Shown in pieces: positions 31,901-41,529 of a stretch of DNA of 45,286 nt. The translations under genes were made by a program, and so were the position numbers. The notes under the pieces are model-generated. The model did not search any database. It was not told the origin of the DNA and saw only the letters and a program-made list of their open reading frames with translations. The DNA comes from Perkinsus marinus ATCC 50983. Its lineage: Eukaryota > Perkinsozoa > Perkinsida > Perkinsidae. Within the stretch, counting starts at the first letter, position 1. Every line of letters starts with the position of its first letter. The stretch covers positions 35,956-81,241 of the forward strand of contig NW_003217015.1 of assembly GCF_000006405.1 (NCBI RefSeq), read 5' to 3'.

Positions 31901-34900
31901 TGGGGTTACATACTCGTGGCCATCCCAATCCTCTTCTCTTGCTGTTTTAAATACTCTATCTCGAGGCATAGCCCATGCACTTCCTCCTTCGGCAGGTACA
32001 TCCACCACCACTACTCGCGCTTCATTCGACTGTATAGAAGACGGTCCAGCGGTGATGGGTCTGCCCCTTCGGGCGAGTCTCCGTCCAGCTCCTCCTCCTC
32101 CTCATCCTCTTTTTCTCATGCCTCTAGCCACCAACAGGGCGAGGGGAGCTCGGCAGCAGTGGGAGCTGTTGAGGACTCCCTGGCTGTGGCCCATCTGGGG
32201 GTCCTGGCGTCCGTCGCTCGAGGTCGTAGTGCAGCTGCGAGGTGGGTCTAAAGGGGAGGAGTGTTGGGACTGAGGGGATGCCTTGTAGGAAGAAGTTCTA
32301 CTCGCTGAGGGTGGTGGAATTCCTCTGTGGGGAGATAGATTTGGAGCACGCAGTTTGCCATATGGAAGGACGGTAGGATGAGGCGAAGATGTGGTATGTA
32401 CTATTACCCGAGTAGGTATCTGCAGTTCGGCACTCAGGAGGGTCGACCTACTAGCGGCGAGGAGGTGACCATCTGCCGTGAGACCGTTTGAGAGGTTGTT
32501 TCAGGACATGGTCTCGACTGGCGGCTCATGGGTAGATGGAGACCATCATGGTGAGGAAGGGGGAGGAGAGTCCTCGGAGGTGGGCCGCGCCCCAGTGGGA
32601 GCTCCCACCATGGGTGTTTGCTGTAGTATTATTCTTCCGATGAGGGCCGAACTCCAGCAGTGCCACAGGTAGCAGCAGCAGCCCTTCACACAGTAGCCGT
32701 TGGTTGTTCCGCTTGATACTCGGTTTGATCGCTCTGTAGGCATCTCGCAAGGTCGTAGTCCCTGGCCTGTCCTTGACTGGTCTAGGCCCCTCCACACAAG
32801 GGTGTGCGGCCCTTCTAGGCTCCATGCCCGCAGAGGAAGTAGGGGGAGGGGGAGGGGCATTCTGGGCTGCAGTGTCATCACTATCAGGCTACCAGAGACC
32901 CTGTCAGCAAAGCACATATCGATGGTGATGGGCCTTTGCCTCCTCCAGTGGCTCTACCGCCAGTCACTGTTAGTAACAAGGAGCTCAGGAAGAGTTGTAG
33001 GAAGCCCCTGCGGTAATGAGGTTGAGGTGCTCTCGTTGGTTTAGTGTCGGCTGAACCCCTGCCTCCCCCAGTGTCCTACCCCGAGTGCCAGGATGTGGCC
33101 CATGAGAGGAGTACTAAATTGTCGAGCGTGGTCGCTGCTAGTTGCCCTCCCTGCTAGGCCTCATGGATGATACCTCCTCCTCTTCCTCGACGCCCCCCAG
33201 CAGTCGGGCTCCTCAGTTCGCCCCCACGGCTCCGTCGCCGCCCATAGTGCCAAGACTAGCCTTCCAGGGTCGGCAATCCCCTCCCTTCACCATCAGCGTG
33301 TACACTCCTCTTAAGGTCTGCCGCCTTCTGTCCAAGGGCCCGGTGGCCTCGGCATCGACCCGACCCCACCTGAATACGCTCTAGGAGGCCCTGATACCCC
33401 TGTGGAGCCGCCTGGGGAGGTGATCATCTGGCGGGTCCGCATCGATAGTACTGAGGGTCAGATACCGGTCTCCAGCATGGTTGATGGCCCCTATGAGGAT
33501 GGACCATCCAGTAGGCCTCGTGGTGATGGTGACTGTCGTTGGATCATATGATGGGGTTAGGTAGGCTGTCACCAGAGCTGTTCTACGACTGTGGTCGGAG
33601 GTGTAGGAGGCTCTACCGCTCGGAGGAACTACAAGAGGGTGGGTCGGGGAGGCCTTGCTGGACTTCATATCTATAGCTTTCGAACAAGTGCTCTACGTAT
33701 ACTCGGCCACTCGAAGGAACGCGTCATGGGAAATTATGAAGGAAAATATTATCGGAATCTTCGCGTCGCCCTATGGCCGCTTACTCAGGCATACTAAGGC
33801 TACTGCTGCTGCTACTGTTGTCGGCGACAAGGGGCACTCTGGACTGCCGCTACTGTGACCAGTTCCCAGCGCTGAATCGCAAAGTCAATGTCCTGTTCAT
33901 CCTGGGGGTCCACCTTAGTCATCCAGCCAACTTTGGGGTGAGGGTATCTCTGTCGGGCGGCCCTGGGGCACCGTCATCAGGCCTTGCGCCGACTGCAACA
34001 CCACGAGGGTATGCACTCACTACGGCACAGCCCTTGTCCCCACGGTGGGATCTTCCGCCTTCTGAAACTGTTGGCTCCTGGAAATTTCCCTCAATGGATC
34101 TACGCTGGTAGCCGTCTTACGTCCTCCTCCCGGGCATTCCCGAGGTAGATATGAAAGTCGTCGGTGGTGGGGCCTTCGGGACGGTCTTCCGCTGCGAGAC
34201 GGTCCTCCAGCGTGAGGCCGCCGCTGCTGCCGCCGATTATGATGATGATGACGACACTGAAGTGGTCGCAGTGAAATTGGTTAACCGCAACCCGAACATT
34301 AGAGATAGGTGAGTAGACGGGAGTCGAAGGTAGCAGGAGAGCCCAGGGTTTAGGTGTGTGCTCTACGATGTCTACAATGAGGTGACGTGCCTGGAGGAGG
34401 GGCGTTTCGATGACTACATGACGGAGATCTACGACTACGGTCCTCAGGAGTTGTGAGGGTACTAGAGGTGAATGGCTTTTCAGGTTTCGATGGTTCCTCT
34501 TACTGGATCGTCATGCGATTCTACACCATGACGTTGACGAAGTGGCGGGCGCGCTTGGGCCAGCCCTTGGAGGACCATCTTTTGGACCTCTTGGAAGTAG
34601 GCGGTGTCACCACGGTGGTGTCACCACGGCGGTGTCACCATCCGTATCAGACCTATCGTAAAATCCTCACTGCAGTCGGCAAGCTCCATAGGGACGGCTT
34701 GGTCCACTACGACCTCAAATGTGACAACATTATGGTACTCCGTTAGCCCCCTACCCTCATTCGACAGGCCCCTCAGGTCCTCGACCACGGTTCTGCTCGT
34801 GCCAGCGACATTTCTGTAGTGCTGGCTGACTTCGGGGAGAGTCGGGTACTCGAGGGACCACAAAACGCCGATGTAGGTGGCGGCTTCTCTTGGTTCTGCT

Positions 34901-37471
34901 TGCCCCCCGAGGGAGGCCCTCATCATCAGCTATGTGTCCGCAACCGTGGGACGGAGTTTGTAAAGCCGCCCGAGATGCTCACCATCGAGCGGGCCCTTCG
35001 TCGAGATGAGTAAACCCATGCATCACTATCTCCCTAGTTCACGTCGTTTCCCCACTTCAGCGCGGCCTTCGATCGGCGTAAAAGTGTTGGTACCACTACG
35101 GCCAGCGACGTTTGGAGTGTTGGCTGCATGCTGTACGAACTCATCACCGGTAGGTTAGGGATTGCCACTGGCGGTGGGCCCTAGGGCCAGTGTCTAGGAC
35201 AGTACCTCTTCTACAATGACGATTGGATCCGTTTCTATATGCGTCTCACTGGTGGTCCGGAGCGGGCTGCTCGCTATGGCTCGCCAGCCGTAGCGGCCCC
35301 GATTGATATTCTCACTGACGATAATATACAAATGCTCGACAACAACGCCTGCCTCTGCGACTTCCTAAGGTAGAGCAGTCCCTCTCCTGCCTGGCTCGTG
35401 GTTGTGGCCCTAGGTTTATGCTGGTTCGAGATCCCCAGTGCCGGCCGACCATCCCGGCTGTCCTCCATCGCTTCCATAGGGTCAATGCAGCTGTCCAGCT
35501 GGAATGTGGCGTACGTCCTCACACGTGGCGGAGTAGACGTTCAGAAAAGACACCTCGAGTGAATGGGCCGCGGGCCCTCCCCATCTCAGGGGAGACCAAC
35601 GTAAGGGTCCCCTTCCTTTTCTACTGCCTATGGTCTTCTTCTAGGGTGTCCTGGAGATGAGCGTGCTCAGCAGCGCCCGTCGGTCCCCTGCTACTTCTCG
35701 CCAGTCTTCGCCTCCTGGGACGACCAGGTCCATCAGACTACCGTACCTTGAGGACGATATAGTGGCGGTCGCTGCTGAGGTCCAGCCGAGGCTCTCTCGG
35801 GTGTTGGAGGATACATTGTTGCTGACGGTGCCGTTGCAGTCGAGCTTGGTACCGGAGTGGTTGGTACGGCAGGCTGTCCCAACACATGTCATCGATCTGC
35901 GCCCGGCTGATGAGCCCAACCTCTCGGGCTTCCCAGCGACGGTTACTTGCGTGAGGGCCTCCTGGGGTACGGAGGGGCCGAGACGTTCTACTAGGGCCTT
36001 TCTGAACGCCATACCACTCCTCTTTGACTTTGCACGCTCAGCTGCCGCCTCTCGAGGACGCCTTCTACTAGTGGACACAGGCCACGTTGCGATGGCCTTC
36101 GTAGCATTGATAGTATCCGAGGGTCACCAGCTTGGCATCTATCGGGCCCTTTGCCTCCTTCTATCTCGGCATCTGTCCCCCCTTGACCAGCCCTATCCGC
36201 GGCTCATCGCAGCTGCATCTAAGTGGCAACAGAGCAGGATACAGAACTGGTCCCGAACTGAGGCCCTGCTGGGCAACGGGTCCATGGCTGGTAGCTGCCT
36301 ATGTGGGGTGTGCTCATGGATGCTCAGGGGCTCCGCTGTGAGGTCCATAGTACCATTCAGAGGCATAATTCACGACGACGTCCCTACGATAGTCACTTGC
36401 CGTTGTTCCCCTAATGAGCCGGTCAGGGCGTGCGCTAACCTCTACAGCTGCGCTGCCTACTGTCAGTATCTGAGGTCCATGGACGGTGGTGATAGAGACC
36501 CTAGGGACGCTGCCGTCTGGCTCTGGTTGCCGGCTATACTCAATAAGGATGGCGAGGTGAACCACTGTCCATTCTTCCGGAGGACCAGGGGGGCGGAGGT
36601 ATCGAGAGGTCTTGATGGTAGCGCGGTAGCAGCCCGGAAGAAGGGAGGGGCCACGCCCTGTCAGTCTGGGAGGAGTAATGGTCCAATAATGATGTCAAGG
36701 ATGTACAGGTAGGGCTGCTTTCCCCTGCTTATACTCCTATTCAGTGATCGCTAGGTGCGTCTATTGTCGAGTATTGTCCCACGCGGTAGTATCCGTGAAC
36801 AGCGGTACGAGTGGTAGTAGCAGCAGCAGTAGCGTACGCGGCATTAGAGAGAGGGGATGGGTGGTCCTCAACCTTACCAATGACGCCCATCGTTTGCGTG
36901 GACTGCAGGACGTGCCGCTCCGGAGGCGGCTGGGCGCCCGACCACCGTAGGTTCATGTGCTACTCTATGGCAGATTTCATGATAGGGATTTCGATCCCGA
37001 ACATAATTTTTCGGAGGATCGAGTCTTCTCTAATTTGGCACCGTCCTTGCGTGGTGGTAGTCTTACTGGCAGTGCCTCTCTAGCGACGCCAGGTATGAAG
37101 TATAACCACTAATTGGGGGTGATCTGCAATCTTGGGTAGATTCGAGAAGGAGTGGTATCGAGGCGCTGAAGGGCACCCGACCAGTTGCTGAGCCTCCTAC
37201 TGCGGTTCCACTTGAAGGAGAGGAGTACTACTACCCTTCAAGTAGGTGGTATCATTCCACTCAGTCGGGGAGTCGGTATCCAGAGGCACAATAGTGTTAT
37301 CGTGTCTCCACTACTCTGCACTCACTCGCTGCTATCATAGATACCTTGGGCTGGGATTTGAGGCGGCAGTCTTTGGCAGAGCTGCTCCTCCCACCATCAC
37401 CCTGCCCTGAACTCGCCAGACTTCTCCGTGCAATTCTACCCAACTTGACCATCTCCTCCTCGGGTCGCTAG
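28942..37471 (+). CDS. Giant protein: helical region, protein kinase, phosphatase-like domain
   Basis: A long series of plus-strand exons with about 40-50-nt introns, reading from ATG 28942 (MGGIRKVGTTVVMMSQVP) to TAG 37469-37471. Order: disordered Ser/Pro/Arg-rich N-terminus (29.0-29.7 kb); helical region with Leu-rich stretches (LVGELAFLGDLSCLAKLHHQ at 30.07 kb; LLLTMLGKVSVDKLPIPLLW; YRWRRLVIALSWIASALLE at 31.1 kb; IAFEQVLYVYSATRRN at 33.7 kb); kinase domain (34.15-35.5 kb); phosphatase-like domain and Cys-rich tail (35.66-36.95 kb); final exons to 37471 (NFSEDRVFSNLAPSL; YYYPSSRWYHSTQ). Firm introns include 29885-29931, 30021-30064, 34309-34353 and 34597-34650. I did not fix every border and cannot exclude two genes (a possible second start with signal peptide at 33773, MAAYSGILRLLLLLLLS). 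Two introns carry ATACCACTCC. Confidence 0.7.
34151..35500 (+). other. Protein kinase domain of the giant gene
   Basis: All main kinase marks are visible in order across several exons: glycine loop VVGGGAFGTV (34157 on), VAVKL with the ATP-binding Lys codon at 34274-34276, catalytic loop VHYDLKCDN (codon block 34704-34727, Tyr in place of the Arg of HRD), DFGESR at 34828 on, GTEFVKPPEML (APE-like), and SDVWSVGCMLYELITG near 35.12 kb. An insert rich in Ala and Asp lies between the glycine loop and the lysine. It is probably an active Ser/Thr kinase. The HYD form means activation-loop phosphorylation may not be required. Confidence 0.8.
35657..36712 (+). other. Dual-specificity-phosphatase-like domain without catalytic residues
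   Basis: One long exon follows the kinase. VIDLRPADEPNLSGFPATV and ARSAAASRGRLLLVDTGHVA, with a helix after it, follow the DSP fold order. At the P-loop position the expected HCxxGxxR reads VDTGHVAMAFVAL, so Cys and Arg are both missing. If the fold call is right this is a pseudophosphatase, perhaps a binding module for the kinase. A Cys-rich segment (GSCLCGVCSW, VTCRCSPNEPV, YSCAAYCQY) comes next. The fold call rests on pattern reading only. Confidence 0.4.
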
Positions 37472-38021
37472 AGGCAGGCCATCGTGAATAATACTTGTCT
37501 GACATGTATATTAATCCGCATCATATTGAGACTCCTCTGCTTTGTGTTGGAAGTATACATAGTAAGTGAACACTCGAAACACATACAAGGCTTGCATACT
37601 GTTCGAGTGATGTTCATCCTGACATAAACATAGACTGAAATCTGTAGGCAAGCCGGCTATTGTTCTTGGTGATAGCAGGACAGTACTAAGCACTGAATGT
37701 ACAGCTAGAGTCTGCCTGGTATACATCCGTCAGGCTACTAGACGAATGAATATCGCTGTAACGTTAAGGAGAGCACAACTTTGTGTGTGTTGAGCAGCAG
37801 ATAAGCGCATCGTAGGGAGAGAGCCACTTGAACTTAGGCGATCTATAGATATGATTAAACCGCAGAGAGTGGATGTGAACACCCAAAGTCGCTCACCTCC
37901 TGTCGCTACCGGTAATGACAGGTTGTTCACGATAGCCCGAAGTAATATGCTAGTTAATAAGCACGCAGTCTTCATAGATCGATAGACAGAAGCATTTGTT
38001 CATCTCAATTTATGCTGCAAT
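37472..38021. other. Intergenic, nothing supported
   Basis: About 550 bp after the giant gene. Minus-strand ORFs at 37511-37726 and 37730-37975 have no splice partners or motifs I recognise. Confidence 0.45.
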
Positions 38022-38079
38022 ATGCACTTGGTGGATCTCACTCTAGGTCGATTAGCAGAAGTCTCGCCTACTCGTGTAG

Positions 38080-38394
38080 GTGCTCCCCGTGACGCTTTCC
38101 TCTATCTCTACCATCACTATTACGCAACACACGAAGCCTATCGAGGCACTAACGAAACCAGCAATCAAGGAAACTCCGCCGACCAACCACTTCAGAAGGC
38201 GGCAGCGAACATATTCAACCTCTCGTTACGCAGCTTCACGCGTAACACTTCCAGCTGCTCGTTCATATGGGTCGTATACTCCTGAAATCCGACAAGTAGA
38301 CAGGAACATCCACCTCCAACCATCTACCTTTGCTCGTAGATCAGCGCAAGCGTCGACAGGCACCGACTGGACAGCGGCTTCGCTGAGCATCTAA
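38080..38394 (+). CDS. Small Ser/Arg/Thr-rich protein, last exon
   Basis: Open frame ending TAA at 38394 with NHFRRRQRTYSTSRYAASRV and ARSYGSYTPEIRQVDRNIHL. The composition resembles small cytoskeletal or pellicle proteins, but no family is recognised. The true start is unclear: the frame lacks an ATG and probably needs an upstream exon (an ATG lies at 38010 in another frame). It ends 24 nt from the convergent gene's stop. Confidence 0.35.
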   Translation: MLPVTLSSISTITITQHTKPIEALTKPAIKETPPTNHFRRRQRTYSTSRYAASRVTLPAARSYGSYTPEIRQVDRNIHLQPSTFARRSAQASTGTDWTAASLSI

Positions 38395-38418
38395 TACACG
38401 GTAATATGAAAACCAGAT

Positions 38419-40572
38419 CTACATGGCCATGATTCCTACCGGGAACCCGACCTTGTTGTTTATTTTAGTGTAGAGCTCCTCCAAACGAGCCATGTCCGTC
38501 GCATCAAGTATTGACCAATCGTATCTGGTGTCACCATAGCGGTCCTCTTCAGTGTCACCATACAAGCCACTACCCTCCCTTTCCTTTAGCCTTCTTAGCA
38601 AGACTTCTCACTTCATCAGCCTCAGCCTTGGTCACCATATACTGCCTCTCGAAATCCCTCTCACCTAAACAACAGCTCTTCTTGGCTCCACCCAATACCA
38701 CTCCTTTCCTACTTCTCCTCTTATCAAACGCCAATCGCTGTATCAGAGTGCCCTTAGCATCAGCCTGAGACCAACAACCGTACGAAAAGCAGGGAGAGGA
38801 GAGCAGTACGTACAGTAGCCTTGGAGACATCCTGAGTTTTCAAATCCTTGAAGGAGTTCACAAAGTGATTCTTGACCGGATCCTTAGACCTAAAACAACG
38901 CAATTCGAACACTTTTACACACTCCCCCTTTCTACGCATCGACGGTGTCACCAGCCAACTGAGCGATGGCTGTGTTGAGGCTCTCTTGCTGCATCTTGGG
39001 ATCAGTCGGGAACATATCACGGAAAGATGATGCCGTCTCCCGAACGAGAATTTCTGATGAGGACCAGCAGATCCCAGCGACCGAGGCTGCCCTCTCCCTA
39101 CTCACCCTGCATAGAAGCGGCTATGTTATGCTCAGATCTCTCGATGTTCTGAAGCTGATGCAGCACACGATCAGTGACCTGACGAAAAATTGCGGTCGCG
39201 ATGGTAGCATAAAACTCACATCGTGCTTTTGCTTCTGGATCAACGCGTGACGATACTGTGCCAATCTGTCGGTAGACTCTCTCTTAAAAGCCTTCAGGTA
39301 ATTAACACACCTAACCGATCCGTCCCGAGGAGAGCAGGATGACTTTCCCCCCACATGGAATCGTTGGTGAAGCGGGACATGTTCTTCAGGATCTTATCCT
39401 CTCCTTCCATCACTCCAGCCGCAGTCTTCTGTTCAGCCATGAACTCGTTGCTGGAAATGCGGAAAAATTCCAAAGGCGAGGACTATGATGAGGAGCTCCT
39501 ACCGTCTCCAAACACGGTTGGCCATCCTCGAGAAGAGGTACCAACAGCTGACGAACCACAGAGAGAACCCGTAGGTCTTCATGTAGAAGAGGTAGTTGTA
39601 GAATGGGAAGTTCTTGAAGATGTACCTACGGCACGTTGGATGGCCTTTTAAGGCTGTCTGGTCTTACCATCCTCCAGCGAAGATCAACCAGTGGTCTCTG
39701 AGGAAGCCCTTCCGCTTAACCTGAATGAATTGAATAAGGTGTGGTATGGAATTAATTCCAACCTTGTCGTAGTCAAGTTCGCCAATATGGCTTTTCTCCA
39801 TGCGACTACGAAGGCAAAACTTGTAGGTGTCCTCCTCAGGGACGTCGAAGAGGACAGAGAGCTCAGGGTAGTGGAAGCGGTAGTCCGAGGGGAAGGTCGC
39901 TTGTATGGCGTTCCGTTCTGATATCAGGGTATTATATCATACCACTCCATCCGCAACTCTACTACCTTTCTCGGTGTACCCATTCTTCCACATGAGGGCC
40001 AACAGCTCATCAGTAGTGAGAAAAATGTCGTTCTCTACCGTAAGGCCGTCCTTGCATCTGATGGTGAGGGGATGCGACCTCACACGAGTTCACGTTCAAC
40101 TACCTCTGGTAGAACTCCCGGAAGGCTTCCTTACGGCCTTCCTGGTCCGTGACCAATTTGAGATACCTGCGGCCATAGTAGAGCATACCACACCTTCGCC
40201 AAGTACCTTATGAATAGAGGGACATCCTTCGTGAACTTGGCCAGCTGGTCTCTCTCGGGCATGTACAGCAGCAGGTCGTCCCAAGTCGTGTTTTCATTGT
40301 AGGGTCGGGTGATCTTATACCTAATCCGTCGAAGCGGTAGGAAGGGACGGGCGTGTGGGGAGTCTACTTAGTAACGAAAACGCCGCCAGGGCCGGAGAGC
40401 TGCGGTATGGTGATACCAAAGCCCATGCCGTTGGTAAAGGAGGACGAATGACGCACCTGATAGGAAATGCGGAAGGAGTGGTATGAATACGAGGAATCAC
40501 CTGACAAGCCGCCGTTCTGCCAAAAGCGGAATAAGCCGCAACGGGCCGGACATATGCAGCCTTAGAGAGCAT
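38419..40572 (-). CDS. Mitochondrial-looking membrane and coiled-coil protein
   Basis: About 14 exons; those fixed in phase are 40572-40501, 40456-40368, 40320-40207, 40166-40104, 40057-39966, 39917-39763, 39720-39668, 39625-39503 and 39450 onward, then more to TAG 38419. N-terminus MLSKAAYVRPVAAYSAFGRT is a good mitochondrial presequence. Next come ITRPYNENTTWDDLLLYMPE and FPSDYRFHYPELSVLFDVPE (soluble), an aromatic hydrophobic stretch (FYNYLFYMKTYGFSLWFVSC), and a long charged helical part (VTDRVLHQLQNIERSEHNIA; ESLNTAIAQL; ERDFERQYMVTKAEADEVRS) ending NNKVGFPVGIMAM. The layout recalls a stalk subunit of mitochondrial ATP synthase (subunit b type), but this is a guess. Five introns carry the GGWGTGGTAT word or its complement. 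The junction near 39.3 kb is unresolved. Confidence 0.78.
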
Positions 40573-40732
40573 CCTCGACAACGGGTAAGGTAGAAAAAAG
40601 ACAACAGGGGCAACCACTGTGATGTACCAACGAGATGAACCAGACTTCAGCGTTGAGGAAATGCAAGAGAGCAAGATCTGTGAGTAATGCTGCACCGTTG
40701 ATGGAACTGAAATCGCATTCTGTCATCAGCTA

Positions 40733-41380
40733 ATGCTCTCCTCGGTTGTTCATAAGGGAGGTAAGAGGCTCCTTCCCAACACGGTGGCCGCCTCTAGAGG
40801 GCTCTTCGCTGCTTCTGGTGAGCATTCCTTGTCGAGAGCATTGAGTTGAAGGTTTGCCTGTCAGCGCCTCGCTTCACATGGACTGAGATTTGGTGGGAGC
40901 ATGACCCGACCCCCAAGGTGGCCCAGTATAGACCTTATGTATGCACTGTGGAGTCTGGCAAGGTAACGCGTATCTTGAGGTTCGAACATGTATGATACGG
41001 AATAGGTCTATTGGTGGTGCGCCTGTGGTGAGTCCAAGACACAGCCATGGGTTGATGGTCATTGTAAATGCTCAAAGAGGGAAGGGGTAGGTCCTCCCTC
41101 ATCTACATATGGTATTCATTGCTCTTTAGGGTTTCCGTCCCCGTCGTTGGGAGCCCGAGCACGATGGTGTTCGCCTTTTCTGCGGCTGCAAGTCCTGCTT
41201 CAGCTCCCCCACTTGGAACGGTGGTTGCTTCACCAAGTAGGGCCCTTCCCTTACAACCCTCGGGACCTATCCTTGCTCTCTTTCAGATGGATGCAGTCGA
41301 ACCCCGCTGGTGGTATGCTCTACTGCTTCGCGGCTGCCTTTGGTTTCGGCACGCTGACGTCGTATTGGTTCCACCCCTAG
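40733..41380 (+). CDS. CDGSH-type iron-sulfur protein, mitochondrial, variant ligands
   Basis: Five exons (40733-40817, 40865-40962, 41006-41086, 41130-41236, 41287-41380) join in phase to 154 aa. The start encodes MLSSVVHKGGKRLLPNTVAA, a mitochondrial presequence. Two CDGSH-like units follow, as in CISD3: C66-A-C68-GESKTQPWVDGH80 and C106-G-C108-KSCFSSPTWNGG. The usual third Cys of PFCDGSH is Val77 in unit 1 and Trp117 in unit 2, and the His of unit 2 is missing. Extra Cys nearby (81, 83, 111, 121) may substitute. The C-terminus has one hydrophobic helix (GGMLYCFAAAFGFGTLTSYW). Family members bind a labile 2Fe-2S cluster and act in Fe-S or redox handling. Intron 40963-41005 holds GATACGGA. 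Confidence 0.9.
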
Positions 41381-41529
41381 GCCCTCCGGGGACCATCCTA
41401 TGTCGTACATCTGTTGCTTGCAAGCATCAGTTCTATTATTGTTACCTCTCATGGAGGCTTTTTGATCCGTATGGGTTTGAGTTTGAGAGTATCTGATCGC
41501 CGTAAGGACGGCGCTTGTTGGTTTTCGTG

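Noticed and set aside
36011-36020. ATACCACTCC as an intron marker in the phosphatase-like exon
   Set aside because: It falls in open coding sequence (NAIPLLFDF) with no splice signals around it; counted as one of two coding exceptions.
37149-37158. GGAGTGGTAT as an intron marker near the end of the giant gene
   Set aside because: Phase-joined exons read RRSGIEAL through it, so it is coding.
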